From positions 124,001 through 188,000 of the forward strand of contig OZ251532.1 in assembly GCA_965243175.1 (NCBI GenBank): a stretch of 64,000 nt of DNA. Direction: 5' to 3'. Shown here in pieces: positions 42,110-53,145 of the stretch (positions within the stretch are counted from its first letter, which is position 1; every line of letters starts with the position of its first letter). The notes beneath the pieces were generated by a model. It was not told the DNA's origin. It saw nothing but the letters and a program-made list of their open reading frames with translations, and searched no databases. This DNA comes from VXYL01 sp965243175 (GTDB taxonomy: Bacteria > Pseudomonadota > Gammaproteobacteria > Pseudomonadales > Azotimanducaceae). The position numbers were made by a program, and so were the translations under genes.

Positions 42110-43714
42110 CTATTCGCTGTCCACGTACGTAGTGCTGACCAGCGTGCCGCTGCTGCGGTTGAACACCTGCACCGAGATGTCTCGCGTCGCGTAGGCCGTA
42201 CACGCGAGCATGTCTTCCCAGCCGGCTTCGCTGGCGCCCAAGCTCTCGGCGACGGCTTGCTGGTTCAGCACCCGCGTCGAGCGGCCGTCGATGGGCGCCA
42301 GGCGGCCGAACCAGGAGTTGCCAGCCGCGTCGTCGCACTCGAGGTAGACGATGCAGTCGGCGATCACTTCGCACTTGATGCGCACGGACGTCAGGTCCTC
42401 GGCGGCAAGCGAAGCAATCGCGTGTACAAGCCGGGTCTCGCTGATTCCCGCGTAGCGCATCGTGTGTTCGCCTGTGGTCGGCTGCGTCGGCTTGTCGATG
42501 GCGGTCTCGAAGTCCACGGCGTAGCGGCTGCGGAACGCGCCTAGGCGCAGGGGATCGCTGCCGTTCGGTCGGTAGATGAGGTCGTGCGTCGCCACGCCCT
42601 GCTCGCGGTCCAACTCGCCCGCGTCGCCTTCCGTCGCGTTGGCGTTGCCGGCCACGTCGTCGAGGTGGAACGAACGCTGCATCGAACCGGAAGCCGCCAG
42701 GTTCAGCAGTTCGTTGGCGGCAGGCTCGTCGTTGCCGTCCAAGTCGAGCCACACCTGATCGCCCTCGCGGAAGTCGCCCGCCACTTCGACGGCCAGAGTG
42801 CCGCGCCCTTCTCCGCCGCGGTCGATGGCGAACTCCATGCCGTCGCTTTGTCGAGGGCAGAGGATGGAAATCGGAGCGCGACCGGTGCAGGCCGCCGCGG
42901 AGCTCAAGCCCAACCGCACATGGCCCAGATTCGCCTGCGGCGGCCCAGTGAAGCCCAAGCGACCGCCCGCGAGGTCGATGCGCGAGGCGCCGGCACTGGT
43001 CGCCGCGAATGTGAGACCGGGCACGAATCGCACGAACGGATGCGGTTCCTGCCTCGACGCGCCTTCCGCCAGCGGCTGCATGAACTGCAGCACGCCGTCT
43101 TCGGAACGCACGCACCAGTCCCCATCGACGCACCGCGAATGGACATAGATGCTGGTCGTCTTCGTATCCGGCCAGCCGCTGCCGCCGGAAGCGGTGGTCG
43201 ACGCCTGCCAAGTCACCGGGTTCACCGCTCCGGTCGATGCATCCCTCGTCAAGCCCGTCAGCTCCGGGATCTCGAACAACATTTCCAAGCCGCAGCCGCT
43301 GTCGCACCGCCAATCGTCCGATGCGTCCAGTTCGAACGTCGCGGACGTGTCGCCCCGTCCGCCGTCCACCACCATTGGCCTCACGCGAACGCTGCCCGCT
43401 TGGACGCGGGACAGGCGGAGCTGCAGGTCGCTGGCGCGTACCCTCTCGGCGAACTGTGCATTGATCAGCGTGAACGCGAGGGCCATCACGTCGCCCGCCT
43501 TGATGCGCTCCGCGTCGCTTGTCGCCAAGCTCAGGTTGATTCCCAGCAGGGGGCCACCGTCCCGATAGTAGTCGATCGTCGTATCCGTTCCGGTGATCAC
43601 CTCGTCCGCGTAGGTCTTCTCCTGTTCAACGATGACGTTGTACGTGGCGGCGGAGGCATTCGGCAGGCAGGCCAGCGCGGCCGCGGCGAACAGCCAGCGA
43701 GTCAGCTTGCCCAT
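42110..43714 (-). CDS. large secreted protein of unknown function
   Basis: 534 residues. Strong GGAGG 5 nt before the ATG, then a clear signal peptide (WLFAAAALACLPNASAA). The mature part is beta-rich and acidic with pairs of cysteines (CDSGCGLEM; CVDGDWCV) and no recognised enzyme motif. Its start is 69 nt from the stop of the upstream CoA transferase. It may be a cell-surface or secreted structural protein. Confidence 0.75.
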   Translation of the reverse strand: MGKLTRWLFAAAALACLPNASAATYNVIVEQEKTYADEVITGTDTTIDYYRDGGPLLGINLSLATSDAERIKAGDVMALAFTLINAQFAERVRASDLQLRLSRVQAGSVRVRPMVVDGGRGDTSATFELDASDDWRCDSGCGLEMLFEIPELTGLTRDASTGAVNPVTWQASTTASGGSGWPDTKTTSIYVHSRCVDGDWCVRSEDGVLQFMQPLAEGASRQEPHPFVRFVPGLTFAATSAGASRIDLAGGRLGFTGPPQANLGHVRLGLSSAAACTGRAPISILCPRQSDGMEFAIDRGGEGRGTLAVEVAGDFREGDQVWLDLDGNDEPAANELLNLAASGSMQRSFHLDDVAGNANATEGDAGELDREQGVATHDLIYRPNGSDPLRLGAFRSRYAVDFETAIDKPTQPTTGEHTMRYAGISETRLVHAIASLAAEDLTSVRIKCEVIADCIVYLECDDAAGNSWFGRLAPIDGRSTRVLNQQAVAESLGASEAGWEDMLACTAYATRDISVQVFNRSSGTLVSTTYVDSE

Positions 43715-43783
43715 GATGGCCTCCGTCGGAACATGCCTCGGCGCGGCGCCAAAGCACCGCCGGGAACAGCCCCGAACGCGCAC

Positions 43784-45001
43784 TCAGCCGAAGCGCGCCG
43801 CGTCTCCGATCACCCCGCCTTCGCGCAGCGGCGCCAGGTCGCCCTCGGCGAGGCCGAGTTCTTCCGCCAGCACCTGGTCCGTGTGTTCGCCGAGGCGGGG
43901 CGGGGGAGTCATCTCCACGTTCGATTCGGAGAGCCGTGGCGCGAAGCCGAGCATTGGCACGTTGCCATGCACCGGCAGTTCCATCTCGTGGACGAAGCCG
44001 CGCGTGCGGAGGTGCCTGTCGTGGTGCAGTTCGCCGGTGTCGAGGCAGGCGGAGCAGGGCACGCCGGCGGCGGCGATGGTTTCCATGGCCTCGTACTTGG
44101 TGTGGGCGCGGGTGAACGCCGCCACCGCCTCGTAGAGCGCGTCGCCGTTTTCGATGCGTCCGCGGGTGGTCTTGAAGCGCTCGTCGATCAGCAGGTCCGC
44201 CCGTTCGATGGCAGCGCACAGGCCGTCCCAGTGGTCTTGGTTCACCGGCATCAGATAGATGTAGTCGTTGGGGCCGAAGGGCTTGCAGGGGTAGATGTTC
44301 ACCGGCGGCAGGCCGCCCGCGTTGCCGGTGCGCGGCGTCGCCTTGGTGCCCCAAGCCGAGCCGATGTAGGCGCGGGTGCGCACGTAGTAGGCCATCGCCT
44401 CCTGCATCGAAAGCTCCACCTGCTGGCCCTCGCCGGTGCGCAGCTTCTGCACGTAGGCGGCCAGAATCGCCATCGCCGCCTGCACGCCGGTGCCGGAATC
44501 GCCGGTGGTGGGGCCGGGCATCATCGGCGGGCCGTCGGCTTCGCCGGTGATGGAGAAGGCGCCAGCGGCGGCCTGCGCCACCATGTCCATGCAGCGGAAG
44601 CCAGCGTAGGGGCCGGTGACGCCGAAGCCCTTGATGCGGGCGTAGATGAGGCCGGGGTTGACGGCGCGGAGCGTCTCGTAGCCGATGTCCAGGCGTTCGA
44701 TGACGCCAGGGCCGTAGTTCTCCACGAAGACGTCGAACTTCGGCACCAGACGCATGAAGAGATCGCGCCCCTCCGCGCTGCGCAGATTCAGCGCGACGCT
44801 GCGCTTGTTGGCGTTCCAGGCGCAGAAGTAGGCGGAGTAGTCCTTGTTCTCGGAGCGCCCCACGCCCCGCCCCGGATCGCCGTATTCGGGCGCCTCCACC
44901 TTCACGACGTCCGCCCCCAACCACGCCAACGCCTGGGTACACGAGGTGCCCGCCTCGTATTGCGTCATGTCGAGGACTCTCACGCCTTCCAACGCCGGCA
45001 T
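43784..45001 (-). CDS. CaiB/BaiF (family III) CoA transferase
   Basis: 405 residues; moves CoA between carboxylic acids. Seen: LEGVRVLDMTQYEAGTSC, VVKVEAPEYGDPGR, NKRSVALNL, FVENYGPGVIERL, YARIKGFG, and the catalytic Asp in FRCMDMVAQAAAG, followed by GDSGTGVQAAMAIL. Likely a catabolic acyl-CoA step; the divergent methylmalonate-semialdehyde dehydrogenase nearby fits a propionyl-CoA or branched-chain route, which is inference. Confidence 0.92.
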   Translation of the reverse strand: MPALEGVRVLDMTQYEAGTSCTQALAWLGADVVKVEAPEYGDPGRGVGRSENKDYSAYFCAWNANKRSVALNLRSAEGRDLFMRLVPKFDVFVENYGPGVIERLDIGYETLRAVNPGLIYARIKGFGVTGPYAGFRCMDMVAQAAAGAFSITGEADGPPMMPGPTTGDSGTGVQAAMAILAAYVQKLRTGEGQQVELSMQEAMAYYVRTRAYIGSAWGTKATPRTGNAGGLPPVNIYPCKPFGPNDYIYLMPVNQDHWDGLCAAIERADLLIDERFKTTRGRIENGDALYEAVAAFTRAHTKYEAMETIAAAGVPCSACLDTGELHHDRHLRTRGFVHEMELPVHGNVPMLGFAPRLSESNVEMTPPPRLGEHTDQVLAEELGLAEGDLAPLREGGVIGDAARFG

Positions 45002-45404
45002 CGCTGCTCCATCAGTAGCTGAAGTTCCGCTAGTGTAACCCTCCCGTCATGCGCACGGCGCGTACTTAAGCAGCCGCCGAACAGTCGCCAGGGAACCCTA
45101 CTTGGGCCCCACCGCGGTCGCTAGGCGCGGCAACGGTGCGTGTGCGGCAAGTCGTTGGTCAGTGGTTGCTCACTGGGTCGATTCTCAAGCGGCGAGTCCG
45201 GCGACGCGGACCGCTCCGGTAGTCGTGGAGCCAGCCGCAGAGTCAGACGCAGTGGGGTCAGAGGACGGATTGGCGCCCGCGACGGTCCAAACGCGCCTTG
45301 TCCCAGGACTGCACCGTTAGTGGTCACTTATCGACGATTTGTCGCACACCCGCGGCAAGCGAACTCGTTGCGCTTCCGCGGCCAAATCCGCCAAACTCGC
45401 CGCC
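45002..45404. other. divergent intergenic region
   Basis: About 400 bases between divergent CoA transferase and mmsA. It must hold both promoters. TACACT upstream of the CoA transferase resembles a -10 but has no good -35. No gene, repeat or terminator recognised. Confidence 0.45.
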
Positions 45405-46892
<1,488 letters not shown>

Positions 46893-46951
46893 CCGTCTCG
46901 AACTCTCGAAACTCCTACGGAACGCAGCGCCGGGCCGGCAAGGCGGACACG

Positions 46952-48235
46952 ATGGCCGCGTCCAGCATCGAAGACACGTCGGCGCAGGACGAGCGCATCG
47001 AACCGCCCTCGAAGCGCAAGCGGCTGCTGATCGGCGCGGTGGTGGCCGTGGCGCTGGTTGCCGTCGTGGCGACCGCGGTGCCGTGGCTGCTGCGGTGGTC
47101 CGAGGCGGAGATGAGCGTCTCCCGGGAACGTCTGCGCACGGCGGTCGTCACCCGCGGCGACTTGGTGCGGGACGTCTCCGTGCAAGGCCGCGTCGTCGCC
47201 GCGGTCAGCCCAACCCTGTACGCCACGCAAGCCGGCACCATCACCTTTCGCGTTGAAGCCGGCGATGCCGTTGCCGCTGGCGACGTGCTGGCCGTCATCG
47301 ACAGTCCGGAAGTGGCCAACCGTCTCGAACAGGAGGAGGCCAACCGCTCGCGCCTCGAAGTGGAGGTGGAACGGCAACGCATCCAAGCCAAGCAGCAGAA
47401 CCTCGCCGGCCGCAAGACGGTCGATCTGGCCAACGTCACCCTCGTTGCGGCCAGGCGGGAAGCGCGGCGCGCGGACGAGGCATACGCCAGCGAAGCCATC
47501 TCGCAATTGGATTTCGAGAAGGCGCACGACGAGAAGCGCTCCGCCGAACTGGCCCACGAACACGCGGTGGCCGATGCGGCGCTTGCCGCCGAACGGTTGG
47601 ACTTCGAACTCCGAACGCGCCAACTCGAACTCGATCGGCAAACGCTGGTGGTGGGCGACCTGCAACGGCAAGTGGACGAACTCGCCATCCGTTCGCCCGT
47701 GGGGGGCATCGTCGGCAACCGGCTGGTGGAGCAGAAGACCGCCGTGGCGCCGAACATGGCGGTGCTGGCGGTGGTGGACCTGTCGCGCTTCGAGGTGGAA
47801 GCGGAAGTTCCCGAGAGCTATTCGGACGATCTGGCGGTCGGCATGGCCGCCGAAGTACGCATCGGGAACCAGACGCAAACGGCGACCTTGGTGGCCGTCT
47901 CGCCGGAAATCGTCGCCGGCCAAGTGACCGTGCGGCTGCGCTTCGACGGCGCCATGCCGGGCGGCCTGCGCCAAAACCAGCGCCTCACCACCCGCCTGCT
48001 GCTCGAAGCGAAGTACGACGTGCTGCGCGTGAGCCGCGGCCAGTTTCTGGAAAGCGGCAGCGGTCGCATCGCCTACGTGATCGCCGACGGCGTGGCCCGC
48101 CGCGCAAGCATCGAAACCGGCGCCCGCAGTCTGAACGCTGTGGAGATCGTCTCCGGGCTGGAAATCGGCGACGAGATCATCGTTTCCAGCCTGGACGCCT
48201 ACTCCGGCAAGGAGACGTTGCTGGTGACGGATTAG
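46952..48235 (+). CDS. efflux periplasmic adaptor (membrane fusion protein)
   Basis: 427 residues. One N-terminal TM helix (LLIGAVVAVALVAVVATAVPWLL), then a lipoyl-like half-motif (TITFRVEAGDAVAAGDVLAVID), a long coiled coil (about residues 125-235) and beta-barrel/membrane-proximal domains. It resembles MacA/HlyD adaptors that link an inner-membrane ABC exporter to an outer-membrane channel. The ABC genes it should serve start 1.26 kb downstream, behind an inserted ATPase gene. Confidence 0.88.
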   Translation: MAASSIEDTSAQDERIEPPSKRKRLLIGAVVAVALVAVVATAVPWLLRWSEAEMSVSRERLRTAVVTRGDLVRDVSVQGRVVAAVSPTLYATQAGTITFRVEAGDAVAAGDVLAVIDSPEVANRLEQEEANRSRLEVEVERQRIQAKQQNLAGRKTVDLANVTLVAARREARRADEAYASEAISQLDFEKAHDEKRSAELAHEHAVADAALAAERLDFELRTRQLELDRQTLVVGDLQRQVDELAIRSPVGGIVGNRLVEQKTAVAPNMAVLAVVDLSRFEVEAEVPESYSDDLAVGMAAEVRIGNQTQTATLVAVSPEIVAGQVTVRLRFDGAMPGGLRQNQRLTTRLLLEAKYDVLRVSRGQFLESGSGRIAYVIADGVARRASIETGARSLNAVEIVSGLEIGDEIIVSSLDAYSGKETLLVTD

Positions 48236-48257
48236 CGGCGGCCCGCTGCCGTGCGGC

Positions 48258-48286
48258 TTGTCGATAGTCCCTCGTATACCTAAACT
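48258..48286 (+). promoter_or_regulatory. promoter of first AAA ATPase gene
   Basis: TTGTCG and TAAACT (4 of 6 matches each) with a 17-nt spacer. Start of transcription near 48293, 18 nt before the ATG with the best Shine-Dalgarno (GGAAGAG). It lies after the adaptor stop, so the ATPase is transcribed independently of the adaptor. Confidence 0.45.
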
Positions 48287-48310
48287 GCGGACATGAGAAC
48301 GGAAGAGACA

Positions 48311-49426
48311 ATGATATTTTCGCCGGGTACGGGTGCCACTCCGCCGGCACTAACCGGGCGCGAGCGGGAACAAGCCGTGCTGTCCCGGTGCCTGTCGGCG
48401 CTTACGAGAGGCAAGTCGCCGCCATACGACGTCGTACTGATCGGCCCTCGAGGCAACGGCAAGACGACGTTGCTTCGCTGGTTCGAGGAAGCCTGCCGCG
48501 AGGCCCCCGTCAACGTGGCAAAGGTGGTGCCGAGCCGCGTGCCTACCGAAGGCGTCCTGGCGAGCAGGCTGTTGCCGCCCAGCCGTCTCGGGCGCTTGCT
48601 GCCCAAGAAGTGGGGCATTGCCAGCATCGGCAAGGCCGAATGGGAAGCGCCCTCCGCCACCGACGACTGGGTAGACCGACTGATCCACCGCTGTCGCAGA
48701 AAGCCGACTGCCGTGCTCGTAGACGAGGCGCACACTTTGGACTTCAAAGTCGGCCAGATTCTCTTGAACGCCAGCCAAGACGTGCGCCAAGCGGCGCCAT
48801 TCGTTCTGGTGCTGGCCGGAACGCCAGGTCTGTTCGCGCACCTCGGCAAGATGAACGCGTCGTTCTCGGACCGATTGGGGGAGGGCCTCTTGGGCATCGG
48901 TCTCCTGAGCGACGCCGCCGCCAAGGAAGCGTTGGTGAAACCACTCGCGGCGCAGAGTGTGTGCATCGATAACGACGCTTTGGACTCCGCAATCAAGCAC
49001 AGCCAATGCTACGCGTACTTCGTTCAACTGTGGGGCGAAGCGCTGTGGAATCAACGCATGGCCACGGGGGAGACGCAACTCACCGCAGGCCATGTGGAAG
49101 CGGCTTGGCCGACGGTGGAGAAGCGTATAACCGAGTACTACCAACGTCGCTATCGGGAGCTTGAAGCCGGCGGGTTGTTGCCCGCAGCCGAGGCCGTCGC
49201 GCCGTTGTTTCAAAAAGGCATGGACGCCACGGCAACGGATCGAGACGTCGATGCCGCGCTCGCCGCCATTGGAGCTGATGCCGCCACGCGGCTGGCGGCA
49301 CGGGAGGAACTCAATCGCCTTGGCTTCATCTGGTGTCCGCCCGGGCAGCTGCCGCCGGAAGCGTGGCGCGTGGGCATTCCGTCGCTGGTGCGCTACGTCG
49401 TGGACAGGGCCGGCTGTTCAGCATAG
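48311..49426 (+). CDS. AAA/STAND-like ATPase of unknown role
   Basis: 371 residues. ATG 48311 is preceded by GGAAGAG; an upstream in-frame ATG at 48293 would coincide with the transcription start. Walker A LIGPRGNGKTTLL (about residues 43-55) and Walker B AVLVDEAHTLD (about 135). LVLAGTPGLFAHL resembles sensor 1 of ORC/TniB-like AAA proteins. The C-terminal half is helical with a probable winged-helix end (REELNRLGFIW). No sensor repeats or effector domain recognised. It sits between the adaptor and ABC genes and resembles in plan the ATPase at 53.1 kb. Confidence 0.75.
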   Translation: MIFSPGTGATPPALTGREREQAVLSRCLSALTRGKSPPYDVVLIGPRGNGKTTLLRWFEEACREAPVNVAKVVPSRVPTEGVLASRLLPPSRLGRLLPKKWGIASIGKAEWEAPSATDDWVDRLIHRCRRKPTAVLVDEAHTLDFKVGQILLNASQDVRQAAPFVLVLAGTPGLFAHLGKMNASFSDRLGEGLLGIGLLSDAAAKEALVKPLAAQSVCIDNDALDSAIKHSQCYAYFVQLWGEALWNQRMATGETQLTAGHVEAAWPTVEKRITEYYQRRYRELEAGGLLPAAEAVAPLFQKGMDATATDRDVDAALAAIGADAATRLAAREELNRLGFIWCPPGQLPPEAWRVGIPSLVRYVVDRAGCSA

Positions 49427-49492
49427 ATTCACGTCCGGTGGCCGAAAGTCGCGTTAGGCCGGCAAGAGCCGACGCGAAAACGGGAAGTTACG

Positions 49493-50164
49493 TTGCTCGA
49501 CATGCACGACATCTCCAAGGTGTACCGGACGGACACCGTGGCCACGCATGCGCTGCGCGAAGTGTCCTTGCTGGTGGAAGAGGGGGAGTTCGTCGCCGTG
49601 GTGGGGCCTTCCGGTTCCGGCAAGTCCACGTTTCTGAACATCGCCGGGCTGTTGGAGACTTTCGACGACGGCGCCTATCGGCTGGACGGGGAGGACGTCT
49701 CCGCCCTCAACGACAACGCCCGATCGAAACTCCGCAATCAGAAGATCGGCTTCATCTTCCAGAGCTTCAATCTGATTCCGGACCTCAACGTCTTCGACAA
49801 CGTCGACGTGCCGCTGCGCTACCGCGGCTTCAAGGCGGCGGAACGCAAGCGGCGCATCGAAGGCGTGCTGGAAACCGTGGGCCTGGCCGGGCGCATGAAG
49901 CATCTGCCGGCGCAGCTTTCCGGCGGCCAGCAGCAGCGCGTCGCCATCGCCCGCGCGTTGGCTGGCGAACCGCGCTTTCTGCTCGCGGACGAACCCACCG
50001 GCAATCTAGATTCCGCCACCGCCAGCGGCGTGATGGAGTTGCTGGACGGCATCCACGGCGAAGGCGCGACGATCATCATGGTGACGCACGATCCCGATCT
50101 GGCCGCGCGGGCGCAGCGCATCGTTCGCCTGGCCGACGGGCGCGTCGTCCCCCACGAAGCCTGA
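49493..50164 (+). CDS. ABC exporter ATPase (MacB/LolD type)
   Basis: 223 residues. Walker A GPSGSGKST, signature LSGGQQQRV, Walker B FLLADEPTGNLDS and MVTHDPDLA, all typical of the MacB/LolD/FtsE subfamily. TTG start (ATG 9 nt later is possible). With the two FtsX-type permeases it would form the exporter. Confidence 0.92.
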   Translation: MLDMHDISKVYRTDTVATHALREVSLLVEEGEFVAVVGPSGSGKSTFLNIAGLLETFDDGAYRLDGEDVSALNDNARSKLRNQKIGFIFQSFNLIPDLNVFDNVDVPLRYRGFKAAERKRRIEGVLETVGLAGRMKHLPAQLSGGQQQRVAIARALAGEPRFLLADEPTGNLDSATASGVMELLDGIHGEGATIIMVTHDPDLAARAQRIVRLADGRVVPHEA

Positions 50165-50174
50165 AGCGCAAACG

Positions 50175-51500
50175 ATGTTCGCCTACTACGTTCGCCTCGC
50201 CGCCATCAGCATCCGCAGGAACGCGGTGATGTCGGCGCTGATGGTGTGCGCGGTGGCGCTCGGCATCGGCGCCTGCATGACCTTCGCCAACATCACCTAC
50301 CTGTTGGCGAAGGACCCGATCCCCGCCAAGAGCGACGTGCTGTACGCGGTGCAGCTGGACACATGGGGCGCGGACAATCCCTTTCGCCCGGACGGCACGC
50401 CGCCCACCCAGCTGACGTATCTGGACGCCACCGCCTTGATGCGCGCCCAGCACACGGACGAACCGCCAGCGTTCCGCCAAGCGGCGATGGCGCGCACGGC
50501 ATTCGTGGTGGAACCTGAGGGCGACGACGGGCGGCCGTTCGATGCCAACGGGCGCGCCACCTACGGCGGCTTCTTCGCGATGTTCGACGTGCCGTTCCTC
50601 TTCGGCCAAGGCTGGGATGCGCAAACCGATGCGGGGCGGAAACAGGTGGCCGTGCTCTCCCGCGCCATCAACGAACGCTTGTTCGGCGGCGAGAACTCCG
50701 TGGGCCGCAACGTGCGGTTGAGCGGCCGCACCTACCGCGTCGTCGGCGTTCTGGACAGCTGGCGACCGATGCCGAAGTTCTACGACTTGCGGCAAGACGC
50801 CATCGGCGATCCGGCGGACCTCTTCGTTCCCTTCAGCCTGATGGCGGAACTGAACCTGCCGCGCCACGGCAACATCAATTGCTGGAAGAACCTCCCCGGC
50901 GACGGCCTCGAGGCGTTTCTGGCATCCGAATGCATCTGGATCCAGTTCTGGGCCGAACTGCCGAACCAGGCCGAGAAACTCCGCTATCTGGCGTTCCTGG
51001 ACAACTACGCCAGCGAACAGAAGCGCCTTGGCCGTTTTCCACGCCCGCTCAACAACCGCGTGCGCGACGTCAACGAATGGCTGGACGACGAAATGGAAGG
51101 CACGGGGCCAGCCGCGATGCTGTTGGCCGTCGGCGCGATGTTCCTGGCTGTCTGCCTGCTCAACACGGTGGGCTTGCTGCTGGCGAAGTTCCTGGGCCGG
51201 GCACCGGAAATCGGCTTGCGCCGCGCCCTCGGCGCTAGCAGACGCGCCGTGTTCTGCCAGTATCTGGTGGAATCCGGCTGCATCGGCGTGGCGGGCGGCG
51301 CTGGTGGCGTGGCCGCGGCATGGCTTGGGTTGCGCGGCGTCGAGGCGTTGTTCGGCGACTCCATCGCCAACCTTCTGGTCTTCGACGGCGCGATGGTGGC
51401 GCTCGCGGTCGTGCTGGCCATCGCCTGCACGTTGGCGGCGGGCCTGTATCCCACTTGGCGAGCCTGCAACGTACAGCCTGCCGCGCAGTTGAAGGCATGA
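50175..51500 (+). CDS. ABC exporter permease (MacB/FtsX type)
   Basis: 441 residues. N-terminal TM helix (MSALMVCAVALGIGACMTF), a large periplasmic MacB-PCD-like domain (about 45-300) and a C-terminal FtsX core with EIGLRRALGASRRAVFCQYLVESGCIGV, which is the hallmark loop. Starts 10 nt after the ATPase stop. Confidence 0.9.
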   Translation: MFAYYVRLAAISIRRNAVMSALMVCAVALGIGACMTFANITYLLAKDPIPAKSDVLYAVQLDTWGADNPFRPDGTPPTQLTYLDATALMRAQHTDEPPAFRQAAMARTAFVVEPEGDDGRPFDANGRATYGGFFAMFDVPFLFGQGWDAQTDAGRKQVAVLSRAINERLFGGENSVGRNVRLSGRTYRVVGVLDSWRPMPKFYDLRQDAIGDPADLFVPFSLMAELNLPRHGNINCWKNLPGDGLEAFLASECIWIQFWAELPNQAEKLRYLAFLDNYASEQKRLGRFPRPLNNRVRDVNEWLDDEMEGTGPAAMLLAVGAMFLAVCLLNTVGLLLAKFLGRAPEIGLRRALGASRRAVFCQYLVESGCIGVAGGAGGVAAAWLGLRGVEALFGDSIANLLVFDGAMVALAVVLAIACTLAAGLYPTWRACNVQPAAQLKA

Positions 51501-51504
51501 AGCC

Positions 51505-52740
51505 ATGAGTGAAACCGCCACGAACTGGGAAGTCGGGCCGACGCTGCGCGCCATGCTGCGCAACAAGATCGGCGCTTGCCTGATCGCCTTGCAAATCGCC
51601 GTCACGATGGCCGTGGTGGTGAACGCCGCGGCCATCATCGCCGACCGCCGGGCGGCGATGGATCGTCCCACTGGCCTGGTCGAAGACGAGCTGTTCCACC
51701 TCTCCGTGCGCGGCTACACGCCGAACTTCAACGCCCGGGCTGCTTTGGAGGACGATCTGGCGTTGCTGCGGCAAACGCCCGGCGTGGTGGACGCGACGCC
51801 CGTGAACACCGTGCCGATGTCGCAAGGCGGCTGGAGCATGGGCTTGCAGACGCAGCCCGGCCCCAATCAGGATGGCCGCTCCGTGGCCGTGTACATGATG
51901 GACGACCACGGCATCGACACGTTCGGCGTGGAACTGATCGCCGGCCGCGATTTCGCCCCCGAAGACGTGCGCGAACGTCCCGACGGCACCTCCGACTGGC
52001 CGCCCACGACGATTCTGAGCGCCGCCATGGCGCACGGACTGTGGCCGGACGAAGACCCGTCGCAGGTTGTCGGGCGCACGGTGTACATCGGTGCCGACGA
52101 ACCGATGACGGTGATCGGCATCGTCGGCACGCTGCAAGGCCCGTGGCCGACTTCCACCAACGTGGAAGATTCCATGCTGGTGCCGGACAAGCTCGTCACC
52201 GACAGCGTGCGCTATCTGATCCGCACGGAACCCGGCCGCGTGGATGAACTGATGCCGGTGGTCGAGGAAGCACTGGCCAAGTCCAACCGCCAGCGCATCG
52301 TGCGCGCGCCCCAATCCATGGCCGAAACCCGCGCCTTCGGCTACTGGCTGGATTCCGGCCTCTCGACAACGCTCGCCGTCGTCATGGCCGCGCTCTTGCT
52401 CATCACCTCCTTCGGCATCGTCGGCCTAGCCTCCTTCAACGTCCGCCAGCGCACCCGCCAAATCGGCACCCGCCGCGCCCTCGGCGCCACCAAGTCCGAC
52501 ATCCTGCGCTACTTCCTGGTAGAGAACTTCCTCATCGCCACCGCCGGCGTCCTCTTGGGCGCCGTGTTGACCGTGGCCTTCAACGTCGTCCTGGTGCAGC
52601 AGCTGCAGGTGGCGAAAGTGGATTGGCTGGCGATACCCCTCGGCATGGCGGCCCTGTGGCTGCTCGGCCTGCTGGCGGTGCTGGGGCCGGCTCGAAAGGC
52701 CAGTGTGGTGCCGCCTGCGGTTGCGACGCGGACGGTATAG
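51505..52740 (+). CDS. ABC exporter permease (MacB/FtsX type), second copy
   Basis: 411 residues, same layout as its neighbour: N-terminal TM (IGACLIALQIAVTMAVVVNA), a periplasmic domain and the FtsX loop RQIGTRRALGATKSDILRYFLVENFLIATAG. Two different permeases with one ATPase suggest a heterodimeric exporter; substrate unknown (peptide, lipoprotein or small molecule). Confidence 0.9.
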   Translation: MSETATNWEVGPTLRAMLRNKIGACLIALQIAVTMAVVVNAAAIIADRRAAMDRPTGLVEDELFHLSVRGYTPNFNARAALEDDLALLRQTPGVVDATPVNTVPMSQGGWSMGLQTQPGPNQDGRSVAVYMMDDHGIDTFGVELIAGRDFAPEDVRERPDGTSDWPPTTILSAAMAHGLWPDEDPSQVVGRTVYIGADEPMTVIGIVGTLQGPWPTSTNVEDSMLVPDKLVTDSVRYLIRTEPGRVDELMPVVEEALAKSNRQRIVRAPQSMAETRAFGYWLDSGLSTTLAVVMAALLLITSFGIVGLASFNVRQRTRQIGTRRALGATKSDILRYFLVENFLIATAGVLLGAVLTVAFNVVLVQQLQVAKVDWLAIPLGMAALWLLGLLAVLGPARKASVVPPAVATRTV

Positions 52741-52749
52741 CTTGAGCGA

Positions 52750-53046
52750 TTGAGGGATTTGAGCTTGCGCGATGCCCTTGAAGACGCGGCGGACGCCGAG
52801 GCGTTGCGACTTGGCCGTGCGGACGAGGCCATCCCCATGAGCATGGCCGACCGCCTCCACCAGGGCAACCCGGTTCGCGTGTGGCGGGAGTATCGCGCCA
52901 TGACCGCGACCGACCTGGCCGCGGCAGCAGGCATCTCCAACTCTCAACTGTCCGCGATCGAGAACGGCGAAAGCAAAGGCTCCGAGGCCGCCTTGCAGCG
53001 AATGGCGGAGGTCCTGCAGGTAACCGTGGACGACCTTCTGGGCTAG
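52750..53046 (+). CDS. XRE-family HTH protein, antitoxin-like
   Basis: 98 residues. The HTH lies at about residues 50-98 (VWREYRAMTATDLAAAAG, then ISNSQLSAIENGES). The N-terminal helix-rich part (ALRLGRADEAIP, RLHQGNPVRVWREYR) is typical of HTH antitoxins that accompany RelE-like toxins. Starts with TTG 9 nt after the permease stop; an ATG near 52837 would keep only the HTH. No toxin gene adjoins, so it may regulate the ABC/ATPase cluster. Confidence 0.75.
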   Translation: MRDLSLRDALEDAADAEALRLGRADEAIPMSMADRLHQGNPVRVWREYRAMTATDLAAAAGISNSQLSAIENGESKGSEAALQRMAEVLQVTVDDLLG

Positions 53047-53145
53047 CCCACCGTATCTATGCGACGAACCCCGCCCCGGGGTGCGGCCCTGCTGTCGTGC
53101 GCCGTCGCCACCAAGTCGTTGGACTCGTGCATTATGCTCCCCGCC

